From contig JAEWVR010000031.1 in assembly GCA_023459055.1 (NCBI GenBank), positions 124,001 to 188,000 of the forward strand: DNA of 64,000 nucleotides. Reading direction: 5' to 3'. The notes beneath the pieces are model-generated. The model worked only from the letters and a program-made list of their open reading frames with translations. It was not told the DNA's origin and did not search any database. This document shows positions 26,825 through 35,449 of the stretch, piece by piece (position 1 is the stretch's first letter; each line of letters begins with the position of its first letter). Source of the stretch: Fibrobacterota bacterium (GTDB taxonomy: Bacteria > Fibrobacterota > Chitinivibrionia > Chitinivibrionales > Chitinispirillaceae). The translations under genes and the position numbers were made by a program.

Positions 26825-27240
26825 ATCCCTCCAGAAACATAATAAACGCTAAGCCTCATTAAAAAAACGATTTAACTTTATTAAATTGTTATAACCTGAT
26901 GCGAAAAGTTCAATAATCCCAGATAAGTTACTCTGAGAACGAATTTCTCTATGACATTATGCATCAATATTATACATCCCGGTATGAATACTAACATAGT
27001 GTTAACTCATTATATTATCGAAATATTATAGAAGATGAAAGCATCATATAATGGACTTTGCTAAAATAGTGCGGTGTATCAATTTGACTTTTTCAGGATG
27101 GGTGTGTTATATCCGCTTAGGCGGATTATACATTACCGATATTTTTATACATCATCGGTGCCGGGATGGTTATTTTTATTAATCATTCATTGATGCAACT
27201 GCAATACAATGTGTAACAATGATTTAATTGGAGGTAATTT
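26825..27240. other. Divergent intergenic region between c-di-AMP synthase and alarmone synthetase
   Basis: It holds a candidate plus-strand promoter and palindrome (27084-27126). The remainder is AT-rich, with no gene recognised. GGAGG at 27231 is the ribosome binding site of the synthetase. Confidence 0.45.
27084..27126 (+). promoter_or_regulatory. Candidate promoter overlapping a palindrome upstream of the alarmone synthetase
   Basis: TTGACT (27084-27089) is followed after about 18 bases by TATATC as a weak -10. Overlapping that -10 is the perfect inverted repeat ATCCGC-TTAG-GCGGAT (27111-27126). This could be an operator or an early 5' UTR hairpin. Pattern match only. Confidence 0.35.
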
Positions 27241-27966
27241 ATGCCTATGTCTGAACATGCCAATAGATCGTACCGTTTCAAGAAGATACATGAAAGTCCG
27301 TTGCCCGAAGAAGTGACTATTAACATGATCCGGGAGTTTAATGTAACAGAGAATTTATACCTGTCTGCGACACGAGAGATTGCCACCAAACTTGAAATAC
27401 TGAACAGCGAATTTAAATATTGCAAGGAAAGAAACCCTATTCACACTATCCAGACACGCGTAAAAACACCCAATAGTATTCTCAACAAACTACACAAAAG
27501 AGGGCTGGAACTCAGTGTTGATTCCGCCCACAAGAATCTGACTGACATAGCCGGTGTTCGGGTCATTTGCTCATACATTGATGACATCTATCTCATCTCC
27601 GGTCTGCTCTTGTCGCAGAATGATATTGAGCTTGTCCACACTTCCGATTATATAAAGAATCCAAAGCCAAATGGTTATCGGGGACTTCATCATATAATTA
27701 CAGTACCGGTTTTTCTTTCGACAACAGTTGAAATTGTAAATGTAGAAATCCAGATACGCACTATTGCCATGGATTTTTGGGCATCACTCGAACATGAACT
27801 TCATTACAAACTGGAAGACAGGAAAACCGTATCAATTTCGGATGAATTAAGAGAATGTGCCGAAGAGATAGCTGATATTGATTTACGAATGCAGAATCTT
27901 TTCAATATTACTTTACGTAAGAACAATGATTATGACACACCAGAGAGACATGACCAACCGAATTGA
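27241..27966 (+). CDS. Small alarmone synthetase, RelQ/YjbM-like (p)ppGpp synthetase
   Basis: A 241-residue single-domain RelA/SpoT-type synthetase without hydrolase, TGS or ACT domains. Family landmarks are DIAGVRVICSYIDD (metal Asp region, about 101-114), KPNGYRGLHHII (Gly loop binding the acceptor GDP/GTP, about 139-150) and VEIQIRTIAMDFWASLEHELHYK (about 166-188). It transfers pyrophosphate from ATP to GDP/GTP under stress. GGAGG lies 6 bases before the first ATG. The N-terminal 40 residues are more polar than in Bacillus RelQ. Monocistronic, divergent from the c-di-AMP synthase. Confidence 0.92.
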   Translation: MPMSEHANRSYRFKKIHESPLPEEVTINMIREFNVTENLYLSATREIATKLEILNSEFKYCKERNPIHTIQTRVKTPNSILNKLHKRGLELSVDSAHKNLTDIAGVRVICSYIDDIYLISGLLLSQNDIELVHTSDYIKNPKPNGYRGLHHIITVPVFLSTTVEIVNVEIQIRTIAMDFWASLEHELHYKLEDRKTVSISDELRECAEEIADIDLRMQNLFNITLRKNNDYDTPERHDQPN

Positions 27967-28062
27967 AATGTACCTTATGCGCTGCCAATTTAGAAAGATA
28001 ACGGAATAGAAAACAAAAAGGAAAACCGAACAGCATACATTTCTATTCTGTCACTTTCACAT

Positions 28063-28091
28063 AAAACTGCCGTAGACAATACGGCAATTTT
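28063..28091 (-). terminator. Intrinsic terminator of the GH8 gene
   Basis: On the minus strand AAAATTGCCGTA pairs with TACGGCAGTTTT (one mismatch in 12) around a 5-base loop, ending in T4. Like the GH11 terminator, it is preceded by the shared element ATTCTTT-R-CACTTAAAA. Confidence 0.7.
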
Positions 28092-28142
28092 AAGTGTAAA
28101 GAATCATACATTTACTATTAACCGGTAATGGAGGAAATTACT

Positions 28143-29780
28143 TCACCGGGACTTATTTATTTTTAATTCCTCTGTAACAGAGCCAATACCCGATTCAAGC
28201 TTAACAAAATAGGTTCCATTGGGTAAAACTCTGTCTACCCGTATGAACGATGTTCCTTCATTTCGATATGTATTCAGTGCATTGAAGACTGATTTACCTG
28301 CAAGATCATAGATTTTCACCGTTACATTACCAGCCGTAGGTAAATTCACAAGGATTGATTGATTATCGTTAAACATTGCGGTCGAAATTGATGGAATCAA
28401 AGAGTTTCTGTTATATAAACTGTTTTTAAATACGGCTGTATTTTGGGTGAAAACTGCAGAAATGTTCATATTTTTAGTAATAGTGATTTTCTTTATTGAA
28501 TCGGTACCGCTTATATCACCGCTCCAGTTAACGAATTTATAATTCTGGGTACTGTTAGCAGTAAGTGTTATCTCTGTTCCGCTTGCAAATGCAGTTCCGG
28601 ATGGAGAAATGGTTACCGTCCCTGATGCCTGCGGCTGAATAGTGACAGTACAGGAAAATTTTTGAAGTTGGGGTTGAGTTGTCCAGAAATCAGGCATATT
28701 GCCACTTAACAATAGAAGATAGATTAATTTCAGTGATGAATTAAAATATGATTCATCCTTACTGATAAGAGACACCTGCAAAGCATAAGCACTGTCAAGC
28801 CACGCCTGATGAGTGGCATCAACCAGTCCTGCACACGCGAATGCGCCCACAAAGGCTGATGTCGGCCCTTGTCCTTTATTCCTGCCGTCAAGTTCGTATC
28901 CGTCAATGATAGCGCTGGCTTTACCACCTGTTTTAGTTGTGATCCATGATGCAATTTTTGAACAGAAACCTTTTGCATCACTATGGCCAAACCACACATA
29001 TCCCCAACCGATACGCCAAGGTGTACGCGTTGCATCATAGTAATAGGAAGCCAGCGCAGAACCATTCTCATCGCACCAGTCGGGAACTAATCCGGTAGTT
29101 GCGTTTGCACATTTCTTGAGTAAGCTGTATGAATTATTCTTTACCCGGTCCCAATCCTGTGAACCGGCATGCTTGAATAGTTCCAGCGCTGCGGTGCTGA
29201 AATATGATGGATTTTTCTTGGAATCCCATGAATCACCCGGTTTAAGGTATCCATTTGAGTTAACCTCAAATTGGTAGATTTTTTGCACTAACGCTTTTGC
29301 ATCATTAAGGTACTTCTCATCACCCCATTGTTTGTATGCTTCGATTAATGCGACTGCAACATCTACTTCAGCATCCGTTGCGGCATTCTTACCATCTGAT
29401 GCAACTCCGCTGAATCCATTAATCTTCCAGTTCATCAAACCATTATTATTCAGGAAACTGTTATAATACTTCCAGAGTTTGTCGAATTTTGCCTGTGTAT
29501 TATTGGTTGCATTATCCATGTAGACCATGATAAGCATTCCATAACCGATTCCCTCACTCACGGTAAGTGATGGTGTATCAAATTTAATACGCGCTTTATC
29601 CCCACTCTCCTCATAGAAACCCTGTAGCCACTTCTGATAATAATTCTGAATAACATCACTATTAATGGACGTTGGTTGAACACCATAAGGATACTTTGCA
29701 TTTTGCGGAAAAGGGTATTTTGGAGCAGCCAATAATGTAATCGGTAGTATGAACGCGATTAACAAACACAACTTATTCAT
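28143..29780 (-). CDS. GH8 endoglucanase/endoxylanase with bacterial repeat and sorting domains
   Basis: A 545-residue secreted enzyme: signal peptide 1-19; GH8 (alpha/alpha)6 barrel about 22-370, with VSEGIGYGMLI (general acid Glu76) and AATDAEVDVAVAL (Asp136 of the conserved catalytic stretch). A beta-rich repeat domain of the InlB/bacterial-repeat kind follows (TVTISPSGTAFASGTEITLTA...NWSGDISG, about 380-455), then a type IX-like sorting domain (VTVKIYDLAGKSVFN...LPNGTYFVKL). GH8 members hydrolyse beta-1,4-glucan, xylan or chitosan with inversion; cellulose or xylan is likely here. Monocistronic, with its own terminator. Confidence 0.9.
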   Translation of the reverse strand: MNKLCLLIAFILPITLLAAPKYPFPQNAKYPYGVQPTSINSDVIQNYYQKWLQGFYEESGDKARIKFDTPSLTVSEGIGYGMLIMVYMDNATNNTQAKFDKLWKYYNSFLNNNGLMNWKINGFSGVASDGKNAATDAEVDVAVALIEAYKQWGDEKYLNDAKALVQKIYQFEVNSNGYLKPGDSWDSKKNPSYFSTAALELFKHAGSQDWDRVKNNSYSLLKKCANATTGLVPDWCDENGSALASYYYDATRTPWRIGWGYVWFGHSDAKGFCSKIASWITTKTGGKASAIIDGYELDGRNKGQGPTSAFVGAFACAGLVDATHQAWLDSAYALQVSLISKDESYFNSSLKLIYLLLLSGNMPDFWTTQPQLQKFSCTVTIQPQASGTVTISPSGTAFASGTEITLTANSTQNYKFVNWSGDISGTDSIKKITITKNMNISAVFTQNTAVFKNSLYNRNSLIPSISTAMFNDNQSILVNLPTAGNVTVKIYDLAGKSVFNALNTYRNEGTSFIRVDRVLPNGTYFVKLESGIGSVTEELKINKSR

Positions 29781-29984
29781 GGGTAATCCTTGTTAAAAAT
29801 CGTAGGTTAATAAAAATAGTATGATCAGTGACCATTACTATTTAATGGCTCACAATTGTAATATAAGGATTTTCTACTTATAAATGGTAAAAATCTGGGA
29901 GGGTACTCAATGTCAGGTACCCTTATTGTAAATCATGCCTGAGCGTTATGGTGTGACTCAATCCTCGTCTTGAGTCTCTTATTC

Positions 29985-30566
29985 TTATTTTTCGTTGTGG
30001 TGTTCCCCTTTTGACATTACTGCGCTATGTATTCCTTCGAGATAATGTACATACTTTACGTACGCCTCTACATATTCTCTTCCGGCATCAACACTTTTGT
30101 CCGCATTTTTTTTATCAGAAAATGCTTTTGTAAACCTTTGCTTAATCCCTTCTTTCACATGAGCTGCGATTTTATTGGCTAAAGTATCGATATTACCAGT
30201 CTGAAGTGCTTTGTCGGATAATTCAATAATTGGCTCTGCAGGTTCATCTTTCAGTCCCGTATATGGTGCTCCTTCACCAGCTCTATGTATTCTGACAAGT
30301 GTTTCGAAGAAATAGTTCTCGCCAAGTTCTTTCGCTTCAGGACCGCTATTTCGAACAGCGATGGTTTTCTTAAAAGCAATCCTGATTTTCTCTTCATCAT
30401 CCTTTTTAACCCATTTTAAAGCTGGTGTAACATCACCTTTTTCAAGTGCTCGTTTCGCATCTGTGACAACAGGTCCAGAATATGTATCACAATGGGCTGA
30501 TACTGATGTGGGGAAAATGAAACCAGAAATCATAAAAAATGCTGCGTATGCAAAAGACCGGATCAT
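29985..30566 (-). CDS. DUF6448-family exported protein
   Basis: A 193-residue protein from ATG 30566, preferred over an upstream in-frame start because AAAGGAG lies 7 bases before it and a signal peptide (MIRSFAYAAFFMISGFIF...SA) begins there. Mature residues start with HCDTYSGPVV, a conserved opening of DUF6448 proteins, and later carry VRIHRAGEGAPYTGL. The mature part is helical. The invariant His/Cys/Asp and HR..EGA residues suggest a metal or ligand site, but no function is established. A perfect 16-base palindrome lies about 80 bases upstream of the start. Confidence 0.7.
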   Translation of the reverse strand: MIRSFAYAAFFMISGFIFPTSVSAHCDTYSGPVVTDAKRALEKGDVTPALKWVKKDDEEKIRIAFKKTIAVRNSGPEAKELGENYFFETLVRIHRAGEGAPYTGLKDEPAEPIIELSDKALQTGNIDTLANKIAAHVKEGIKQRFTKAFSDKKNADKSVDAGREYVEAYVKYVHYLEGIHSAVMSKGEHHNEK

Positions 30567-30646
30567 AGTAACTCCTTTGGTAAGGTATTGAATTGATTTT
30601 GAAACATTACTCTGATATAAATATGCATTCTTAATCAGTAACAATC

Positions 30647-30662
30647 CTTGATCCGGATCAAG
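30647..30662. promoter_or_regulatory. Perfect 16-bp palindrome, candidate operator
   Basis: CTTGATCCGGATCAAG is its own reverse complement and lies about 80 bases upstream of the DUF6448 start, in the position of an operator for a dimeric repressor. The binding protein is unknown. Confidence 0.4.
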
Positions 30663-30872
30663 AAAATGGATGTTTTTTCATTCAGCGAAGATATACACAG
30701 CCACTATAAATTTCAACTCTTAATTTGTTAATCATTTAATTCTCTTGTTGTATTATTTCACAAATGAAAATGTACTTACTCCTGAATATAATCATGTCTA
30801 TCATACTAATCATATAAATCAAGGTTCAGACAACTTGCGATAAGCAAACGGACAAAAAGGTAAACATTTATT

Positions 30873-30916
30873 TCACTCCCCCTCTACCGCTTGCGGAGAG
30901 GGGACCGGGGGGTGAG
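30873..30916. repeat. GC-rich palindromic intergenic repeat, type 1 copy B
   Basis: CCCCTCTACCGC pairs with GCGGAGAGGGG (one bulged A), followed by ACCGGGGGGTGA, which can alternatively pair with TCACTCCCC at the left edge. Same architecture as the copy at 17991-18033. It ends two bases from the stop codon of the ABC ATPase gene. Confidence 0.75.
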
Positions 30917-30917
30917 G

Positions 30918-31901
30918 CTATCTCCCCTTCCTGTCAGCATACAACTCTTTAATCACCTCTTCAATCGGGAGATCCTGAACCGAAAGATCTCGTAATCCAA
31001 AACGGTCTGACATTTCACCGATCAGTGATGGGAGTTCGACAATACCTGTATCACACTCAAGTTCAAGATCAGTTGGTGACAAATGACGAAGGACAGTAAC
31101 ACCGGGGCGTTCACTGATATCACAGTTCTTTTTGGTTGCTACCGTGAGAATCTTTTTAGCACCGAAATGACGATGAAGCGCATCGATTTCATTATCGTAT
31201 ACAAGCTCACCATGGTTAATGATTATAACCCTGCGGGCAAGCCGTTCTACATCACCAAGATCATGGGTAGTAAGAATAAATGTAACACCCGACCGGTTCA
31301 TCTCCTGAATAAACTCCCGCACACGATCCTTTGCGATTACGTCAAGACCAATCGTGGGTTCATCAAGGAATACAATTCGCGGATTGTGAAGCATAGCCAT
31401 TACAAATTCGCACTTCATCCGTTCGCCAAGCGAAAGGCTGCGGGTTGGTTGTTTTATCTGATCCCGTATTTCAAGCATATCGGTTAAGCGGTCCATGGTT
31501 TTACGGAATTGGTCATCGGGAATCCGATAGATTGCCTGATTCATCATAAAAGAGTCCACAGGAGGGATATCCCATACCAGCTGCGATTTCTGTCCAAATA
31601 CAGCACCGATCTGCGCCACATATTTCTGACGTTGTTTCCAAGGACAATACCCCATCACCGAGACATCCCCTGCTGATGGAAAAAGCACACCCGTAAGAAT
31701 TTTCAGTGTCGTTGATTTCCCGGCTCCGTTTGGTCCCAGGAACCCGACAAGCTCTCCCTGACCAATGGAAAAATTGATACTTTTCAGGGCATGTATCTCA
31801 ATAGGTTCACGTTTGAAAATGCTCTTCACAACCTCCTTGAACGTACTTCCCCGATGAAAGGTTGTATATACTTTGGAAAGTCCGTTAACGTTGATCTGCA
31901 T
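30918..31901 (-). CDS. ABC-2-type exporter, ATP-binding protein
   Basis: A 327-residue cytoplasmic ATPase with Walker A GPNGAGKSTTL, Q-loop region GAVFGQKSQLVWDIP, signature LSLGERMKCE, Walker B IVFLDEPTIGLD and H-loop TTHDLGD. It resembles the DrrA/YadG branch serving ABC-2 permeases with DUF990/ABC2_membrane_6 folds. The C-terminal 90 residues form a short regulatory tail. It is the last gene of the minus-strand set 34790 to 30918: serine hydrolase, permease, permease, ATPase. A 90-base inverted-repeat element separates it from the second permease. Substrate unknown. Confidence 0.92.
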   Translation of the reverse strand: MQINVNGLSKVYTTFHRGSTFKEVVKSIFKREPIEIHALKSINFSIGQGELVGFLGPNGAGKSTTLKILTGVLFPSAGDVSVMGYCPWKQRQKYVAQIGAVFGQKSQLVWDIPPVDSFMMNQAIYRIPDDQFRKTMDRLTDMLEIRDQIKQPTRSLSLGERMKCEFVMAMLHNPRIVFLDEPTIGLDVIAKDRVREFIQEMNRSGVTFILTTHDLGDVERLARRVIIINHGELVYDNEIDALHRHFGAKKILTVATKKNCDISERPGVTVLRHLSPTDLELECDTGIVELPSLIGEMSDRFGLRDLSVQDLPIEEVIKELYADRKGR

Positions 31902-31960
31902 TGATCGTTCTCCTCAATACTGTTGGCTTTACACATACAAGGTGGCGGCATACTTTTGCG

Positions 31961-32053
31961 CTCGCCCCCACCCGCGCATAAAGCTGCGGGAAATGCATCG
32001 AAATGGTCGGTGGACCAGAATGTCGCTCGGCATTATGCGCAGGTGGGGGCGTT
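31961..32053. repeat. MITE-like inverted-repeat element inside the ABC operon
   Basis: Terminal arms CGCCCCCACCCGCGCATAA (31963-31981) and TTATGCGCAGGTGGGGGCG (32033-32051) are complementary at 18 of 19 positions around a 51-base centre that itself holds a GGTC/GACC mini-hairpin. There is no coding capacity. It is more GC-rich than its surroundings and sits between the permease and ATPase genes. Confidence 0.8.
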
Positions 32054-32056
32054 TAT

Positions 32057-32842
32057 TCATCCCCCACCTCCGGCATATCTGCGGATCATACACTTCCAGA
32101 ATAGATATCCTGCTCCAAAAAAAACAAATGCTGTCGGGATTGAATAAAACATTTTCGGGTCAGAACGTCCTATCAGTGCTTCTGCTGGAAAGAGCGCAAT
32201 CATTGATAGCGGTATCACCAGAGCAAAAATCCACTGCACCGGTGATGCAAAGATTGAACCGGGGTAGCGTGAAAACACCAGAATCGATTCGAGTAGTTCT
32301 ATCACCCGTCCATTACCGATCCAGATAAAAAGACTGGCAGTCAGAATCAGAGCAAACCCGAAAAGTACCATCACCGAGAGTGTCAGAAGAACCAGAAAAA
32401 GCAGCCACGCATGAATCCCCGGAATCGGTAGTCCCTTAAGTGTGAACAGAAACAGCAGAATTCCTCCTAATATTCTTCCGACACCTTCAATGTCGATACC
32501 TTTCAGCATGGTAAGAAGTAGCGGAGAACGTGGTTTGAGCAACGTAATCTCGAATGTTCCTTCTTTGGCCTGTTCGAAAACGATCCATACCATACCGAAA
32601 AAAAGGGGAAACGCAACACCGCGTGCAATCAGAAATACTGCCTGAATCATCAGCGCTTCCTGTAATGTCCAGCCAGGAAAAGTTGTACCCGAATTGTAAA
32701 TCAACAGTGTTACAAGCGGTGTTATCAGCTCAAGCAGAAAGGTCACCGAAAAACTAAGAAGAAAATCACCCCGGTAAGCAGCCCGTTCAGCAAATGATAC
32801 TTTTAAAGAACGTCCCAGAAGAATCCGCGTTGAATATTTCAT
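32057..32842 (-). CDS. ABC-2-type exporter permease 2
   Basis: A 261-residue membrane protein with six hydrophobic segments, of the ABC2_membrane_6 kind (PF06182-like). The start at 32842 (MKYSTRILLGRSLKVSF) is chosen because its ATG overlaps the TGA stop of the preceding permease (ATGA), a classic translational-coupling arrangement; the frame is open further upstream, but that part overlaps the neighbour. It forms a heterodimeric channel with permease 1 and is driven by the ATPase encoded downstream. The C terminus RRYAGGGG is cut by the stop at 32057, next to the inverted-repeat element. Confidence 0.85.
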   Translation of the reverse strand: MKYSTRILLGRSLKVSFAERAAYRGDFLLSFSVTFLLELITPLVTLLIYNSGTTFPGWTLQEALMIQAVFLIARGVAFPLFFGMVWIVFEQAKEGTFEITLLKPRSPLLLTMLKGIDIEGVGRILGGILLFLFTLKGLPIPGIHAWLLFLVLLTLSVMVLFGFALILTASLFIWIGNGRVIELLESILVFSRYPGSIFASPVQWIFALVIPLSMIALFPAEALIGRSDPKMFYSIPTAFVFFGAGYLFWKCMIRRYAGGGG

Positions 32843-33684
32843 GCCCCTACTCCGGTGAACCGTTTTATCCCAAACCGCCAGAGAATTGCAGTAAAAATCA
32901 GCATACCGATAACCGCCAATCCCTGTATCCCTACAATTACCGGAATAGACAAATTCCACCCGGCCAGATTATAAGAACCCAGAAACACTCTGGCAGGAAC
33001 GTAGGAAACAAATTGGAATGGAAGAAAAAACAGTATTTTCTGTACTGCATCCGGAAAAAATGAAAGTGGTATAAAAACCCCAGCCATCAGGTCCCGAAAC
33101 AGCCGTATCAGTGCCCGGATTCCATCGGTTCTGGTCAGCCAGAATGCAAGTATCCCTATAGAATAGTTGAGCAGAAACATGATAATAAAACTAAACAGGA
33201 CCGATACAATAGTCCAGATGGGCTTGACAGGTATAAGTCTGACATGAAACAGGAATAAGAAGATCAGCCACACCGGAATAAATTCAAAGATAAAGCCCAG
33301 AATCCGATGTCCGACTTTTTGAGAAAATGCAAAAAACGGATGTGGCATTGGACGAAGAACATAGGTGAGAAATTTACCCGTACGGATCAGCATCTGAAGG
33401 TTCCAGTCAGCAAAATCCATAATAAGATAGTAGATTACTGAACCTGCCCCAAAGTAAAGCAGCATCTGGTTAAGTGTAAATCCACCCAGCTCATCACGGC
33501 CTGCATAGACAGCAGTCCAAATAAATACCTGTGCCAGGAAAAAGACCGGACCAACGACCAGCGATAACAGCATATGAGAACGATAAGCGGCCCACTCTTT
33601 GTAGGTCACCAGTGCGACCGCCTTCAGCATTCTCAATTGTGACTTGACATTATGTATCATTATTTTCAGATTATACCCGACCAT
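32839..33684 (-). CDS. ABC-2-type exporter permease 1
   Basis: A 281-residue protein with six hydrophobic segments, homologous in layout to permease 2: N-terminal amphipathic segment (YKEWAAYRSHML), helix pairs, and a conserved FRDLMAGVFIPLSFFP region before the last two helices, as in PF06182 permeases. The ATG at 33684 overlaps the serine hydrolase gene by 19 bases; ATG 33660 (Met9) is an alternative with only minimal overlap, and neither has a good ribosome binding site, so coupled translation is likely. It pairs with the permease encoded just downstream. Confidence 0.85.
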   Translation of the reverse strand: MVGYNLKIMIHNVKSQLRMLKAVALVTYKEWAAYRSHMLLSLVVGPVFFLAQVFIWTAVYAGRDELGGFTLNQMLLYFGAGSVIYYLIMDFADWNLQMLIRTGKFLTYVLRPMPHPFFAFSQKVGHRILGFIFEFIPVWLIFLFLFHVRLIPVKPIWTIVSVLFSFIIMFLLNYSIGILAFWLTRTDGIRALIRLFRDLMAGVFIPLSFFPDAVQKILFFLPFQFVSYVPARVFLGSYNLAGWNLSIPVIVGIQGLAVIGMLIFTAILWRFGIKRFTGVGA

Positions 33685-34790
33685 GCAATTGTACGTGGTT
33701 TTACCTGTATATCGGGATTCCAGTCGTTATAATCTGCAACAAAACTGACATAGGTAAATTGCTCTTCAGGGTCGTTATACAGTGCACACCACCCCCACCC
33801 TTCATGGTTATACGTGCCTGGTGATACAGTTGGCCCATCAGCGAAGAAACCCCAGCCAAGTCCCTGACGATACGTTTTGCACTTTGCACCCCAATGGAAT
33901 GATGGGACATTTTCCAGTTGATTCCGGGTCATTGCCTCAGCGGTTTTACGCCCGATAATCCGGACACCATCAAGTGTTCCCCCATTGAGAAAACACTGAG
34001 CAAAACGATATAAGTCGTACATCGTCGAAAAGGCACCACCACCACTTCTGGGAGGGCGATTTTGTTGACGTATTGAGCACTCTGCGAGCTCCTGAATGTC
34101 ATTATCATTACGAATACTGATCTCGTTTCTAAGCGTCTCGGGTGGTTCCATAAAGGTCCGTGTCATACCTAATGGCTCAAAAATCTCTTTTTCAACATAG
34201 TCATTGAAATGCATTCCTGATACACGGCTGACTACTTCACCAAGAACCGCAAAGCCCATCGAGCAATAATTCCATTGTTCGCCCGGTTGTGCCTGAAGAG
34301 GACCGGAAAGTATCACTTTCACCCAATCATCACGATCAAGGAGGTCAAACCATTGTACCGGATAGGGTTCCTGAAAATATCCCGGATCTGCCGGCAGCCC
34401 CGAAGTATGGGTGAGAAGATGCCACAGTGAAATACCACTATGTAACGGAGTATTAAATTCGGGAATAATATCTTTTACAGGCTGCCCGAGCCAGAGTTTC
34501 CCGTCCTCAATAAGTTTCATAATTGCCGTTGCAGTGAACATCTTTGAAATCGATGCGATAGGTTTAAGTGTATCACACTTGATTGCAGGTGAATTCTCCT
34601 TATGAGTAAGTTTTCCTGTTGCCTGATGCGCAAAAATTTTACCTTTACGTGATAAAAGAAAACCTGCGGACTGGACTTTTCCTGAATCGATCAGAGCACT
34701 ATAGTAATCACTCAAAAGTTGAAGCCTCGATAGACTATAGCCGGCATTTTCCGGTGATGTATCAGTTCTTCCAAAATCAAACGTTGCCAT
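33666..34790 (-). CDS. Beta-lactamase-family serine hydrolase
   Basis: About 374 residues from ATG 34790 (AAAGGGG five bases upstream; an earlier in-frame ATG at 34820 lacks one). It has the class C beta-lactamase/esterase fold: nucleophile motif SISKMF (SxxK), a Tyr motif NYCSMGF corresponding to YxN, and a late HEGWGW replacing the KTG box, as in EstB-type esterases and D-aminopeptidase relatives. There is no signal peptide, so it is probably cytoplasmic. First gene of the exporter operon, overlapping permease 1, which suggests it processes or detoxifies the exported compound. That is an inference. Confidence 0.85.
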   Translation of the reverse strand: MATFDFGRTDTSPENAGYSLSRLQLLSDYYSALIDSGKVQSAGFLLSRKGKIFAHQATGKLTHKENSPAIKCDTLKPIASISKMFTATAIMKLIEDGKLWLGQPVKDIIPEFNTPLHSGISLWHLLTHTSGLPADPGYFQEPYPVQWFDLLDRDDWVKVILSGPLQAQPGEQWNYCSMGFAVLGEVVSRVSGMHFNDYVEKEIFEPLGMTRTFMEPPETLRNEISIRNDNDIQELAECSIRQQNRPPRSGGGAFSTMYDLYRFAQCFLNGGTLDGVRIIGRKTAEAMTRNQLENVPSFHWGAKCKTYRQGLGWGFFADGPTVSPGTYNHEGWGWCALYNDPEEQFTYVSFVADYNDWNPDIQVKPRTIAWSGII

Positions 34791-35449
34791 TTTATCCCCT
34801 TTCGATGGAAGTAATAACATTCCGGCCCATATATTAGGTTTGCAATACGATAACGTTGCAACATGTTGTGAGCCTGCTGAAAGTTATTTTATTGGAGTAA
34901 TTTAACTCATAGTATTGTTGTATCAAGAGAGTTAGTAGTATGCCTTAGAACATGTTATTTATAATTTCCCGATTTAATGTCCTGATATTTACATAAAATA
35001 TTTTATTCCATCACCATTCAGACAATTAATTATTTGAAACATTGGTATATAATATAAATCAGGACGAAAACCATTCAGTTGAAACACAGCTACATATGTT
35101 AAGCTGATCAATGCTGTTTTCGAAGTCGCTTTAGCAACTTTTCCTGGTTTTGAAACCTTATACAAGTTTGGTACAACAGCATTACCTCTTCATTCAGGAA
35201 AATGCTTCCCGGTGAAGCATTTTCTGTTGATTGATTACCTTTTTTATTATGAAACGTTATCATCAGGGAAAGTAATAATTGTTTATGCTATTGCTTTAAC
35301 AGGTATCTTTAAAATAAATTCAATAACGAACAGTGATCTGATTAATAAATACCGAAGGGTCACCATATTCCATTTTTCCTTTGTGATATATCAAAAAAAT
35401 GCGACACAGAACAGAAATGAATTTTCAATTTTTTAAGGAGTCCAGATAA
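34791..35449. other. Divergent intergenic region, serine hydrolase and MFS genes
   Basis: About 660 AT-rich bases with a perfect hairpin at 35198-35224. A 74-codon frame at 35212-35436 overlaps that hairpin and has no coding character. AAGGAG just before 35450 is the MFS ribosome binding site. Confidence 0.4.
35198..35224. promoter_or_regulatory. Perfect hairpin upstream of the MFS gene
   Basis: GAAAATGCTTC (35198-35208) pairs perfectly with GAAGCATTTTC (35214-35224) around the loop CCGGT. It lies about 225 bases before the MFS start in a divergent gap, so it is not an ordinary terminator of a known gene. It could be an attenuator or an untranscribed palindrome. Confidence 0.4.

Larger units (their letters stand above)
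30567..30917. other. Intergenic region between DUF6448 and ABC ATPase genes
   Basis: It contains the palindrome at 30647-30662 and the type 1 repeat at 30873-30916. Otherwise AT-rich, with no gene recognised. Confidence 0.45.

Noticed and set aside
35212..35436. 74-codon open frame upstream of the MFS gene
   Set aside because: GTG start inside the perfect hairpin at 35198-35224, no ribosome binding site and no similarity recognised.
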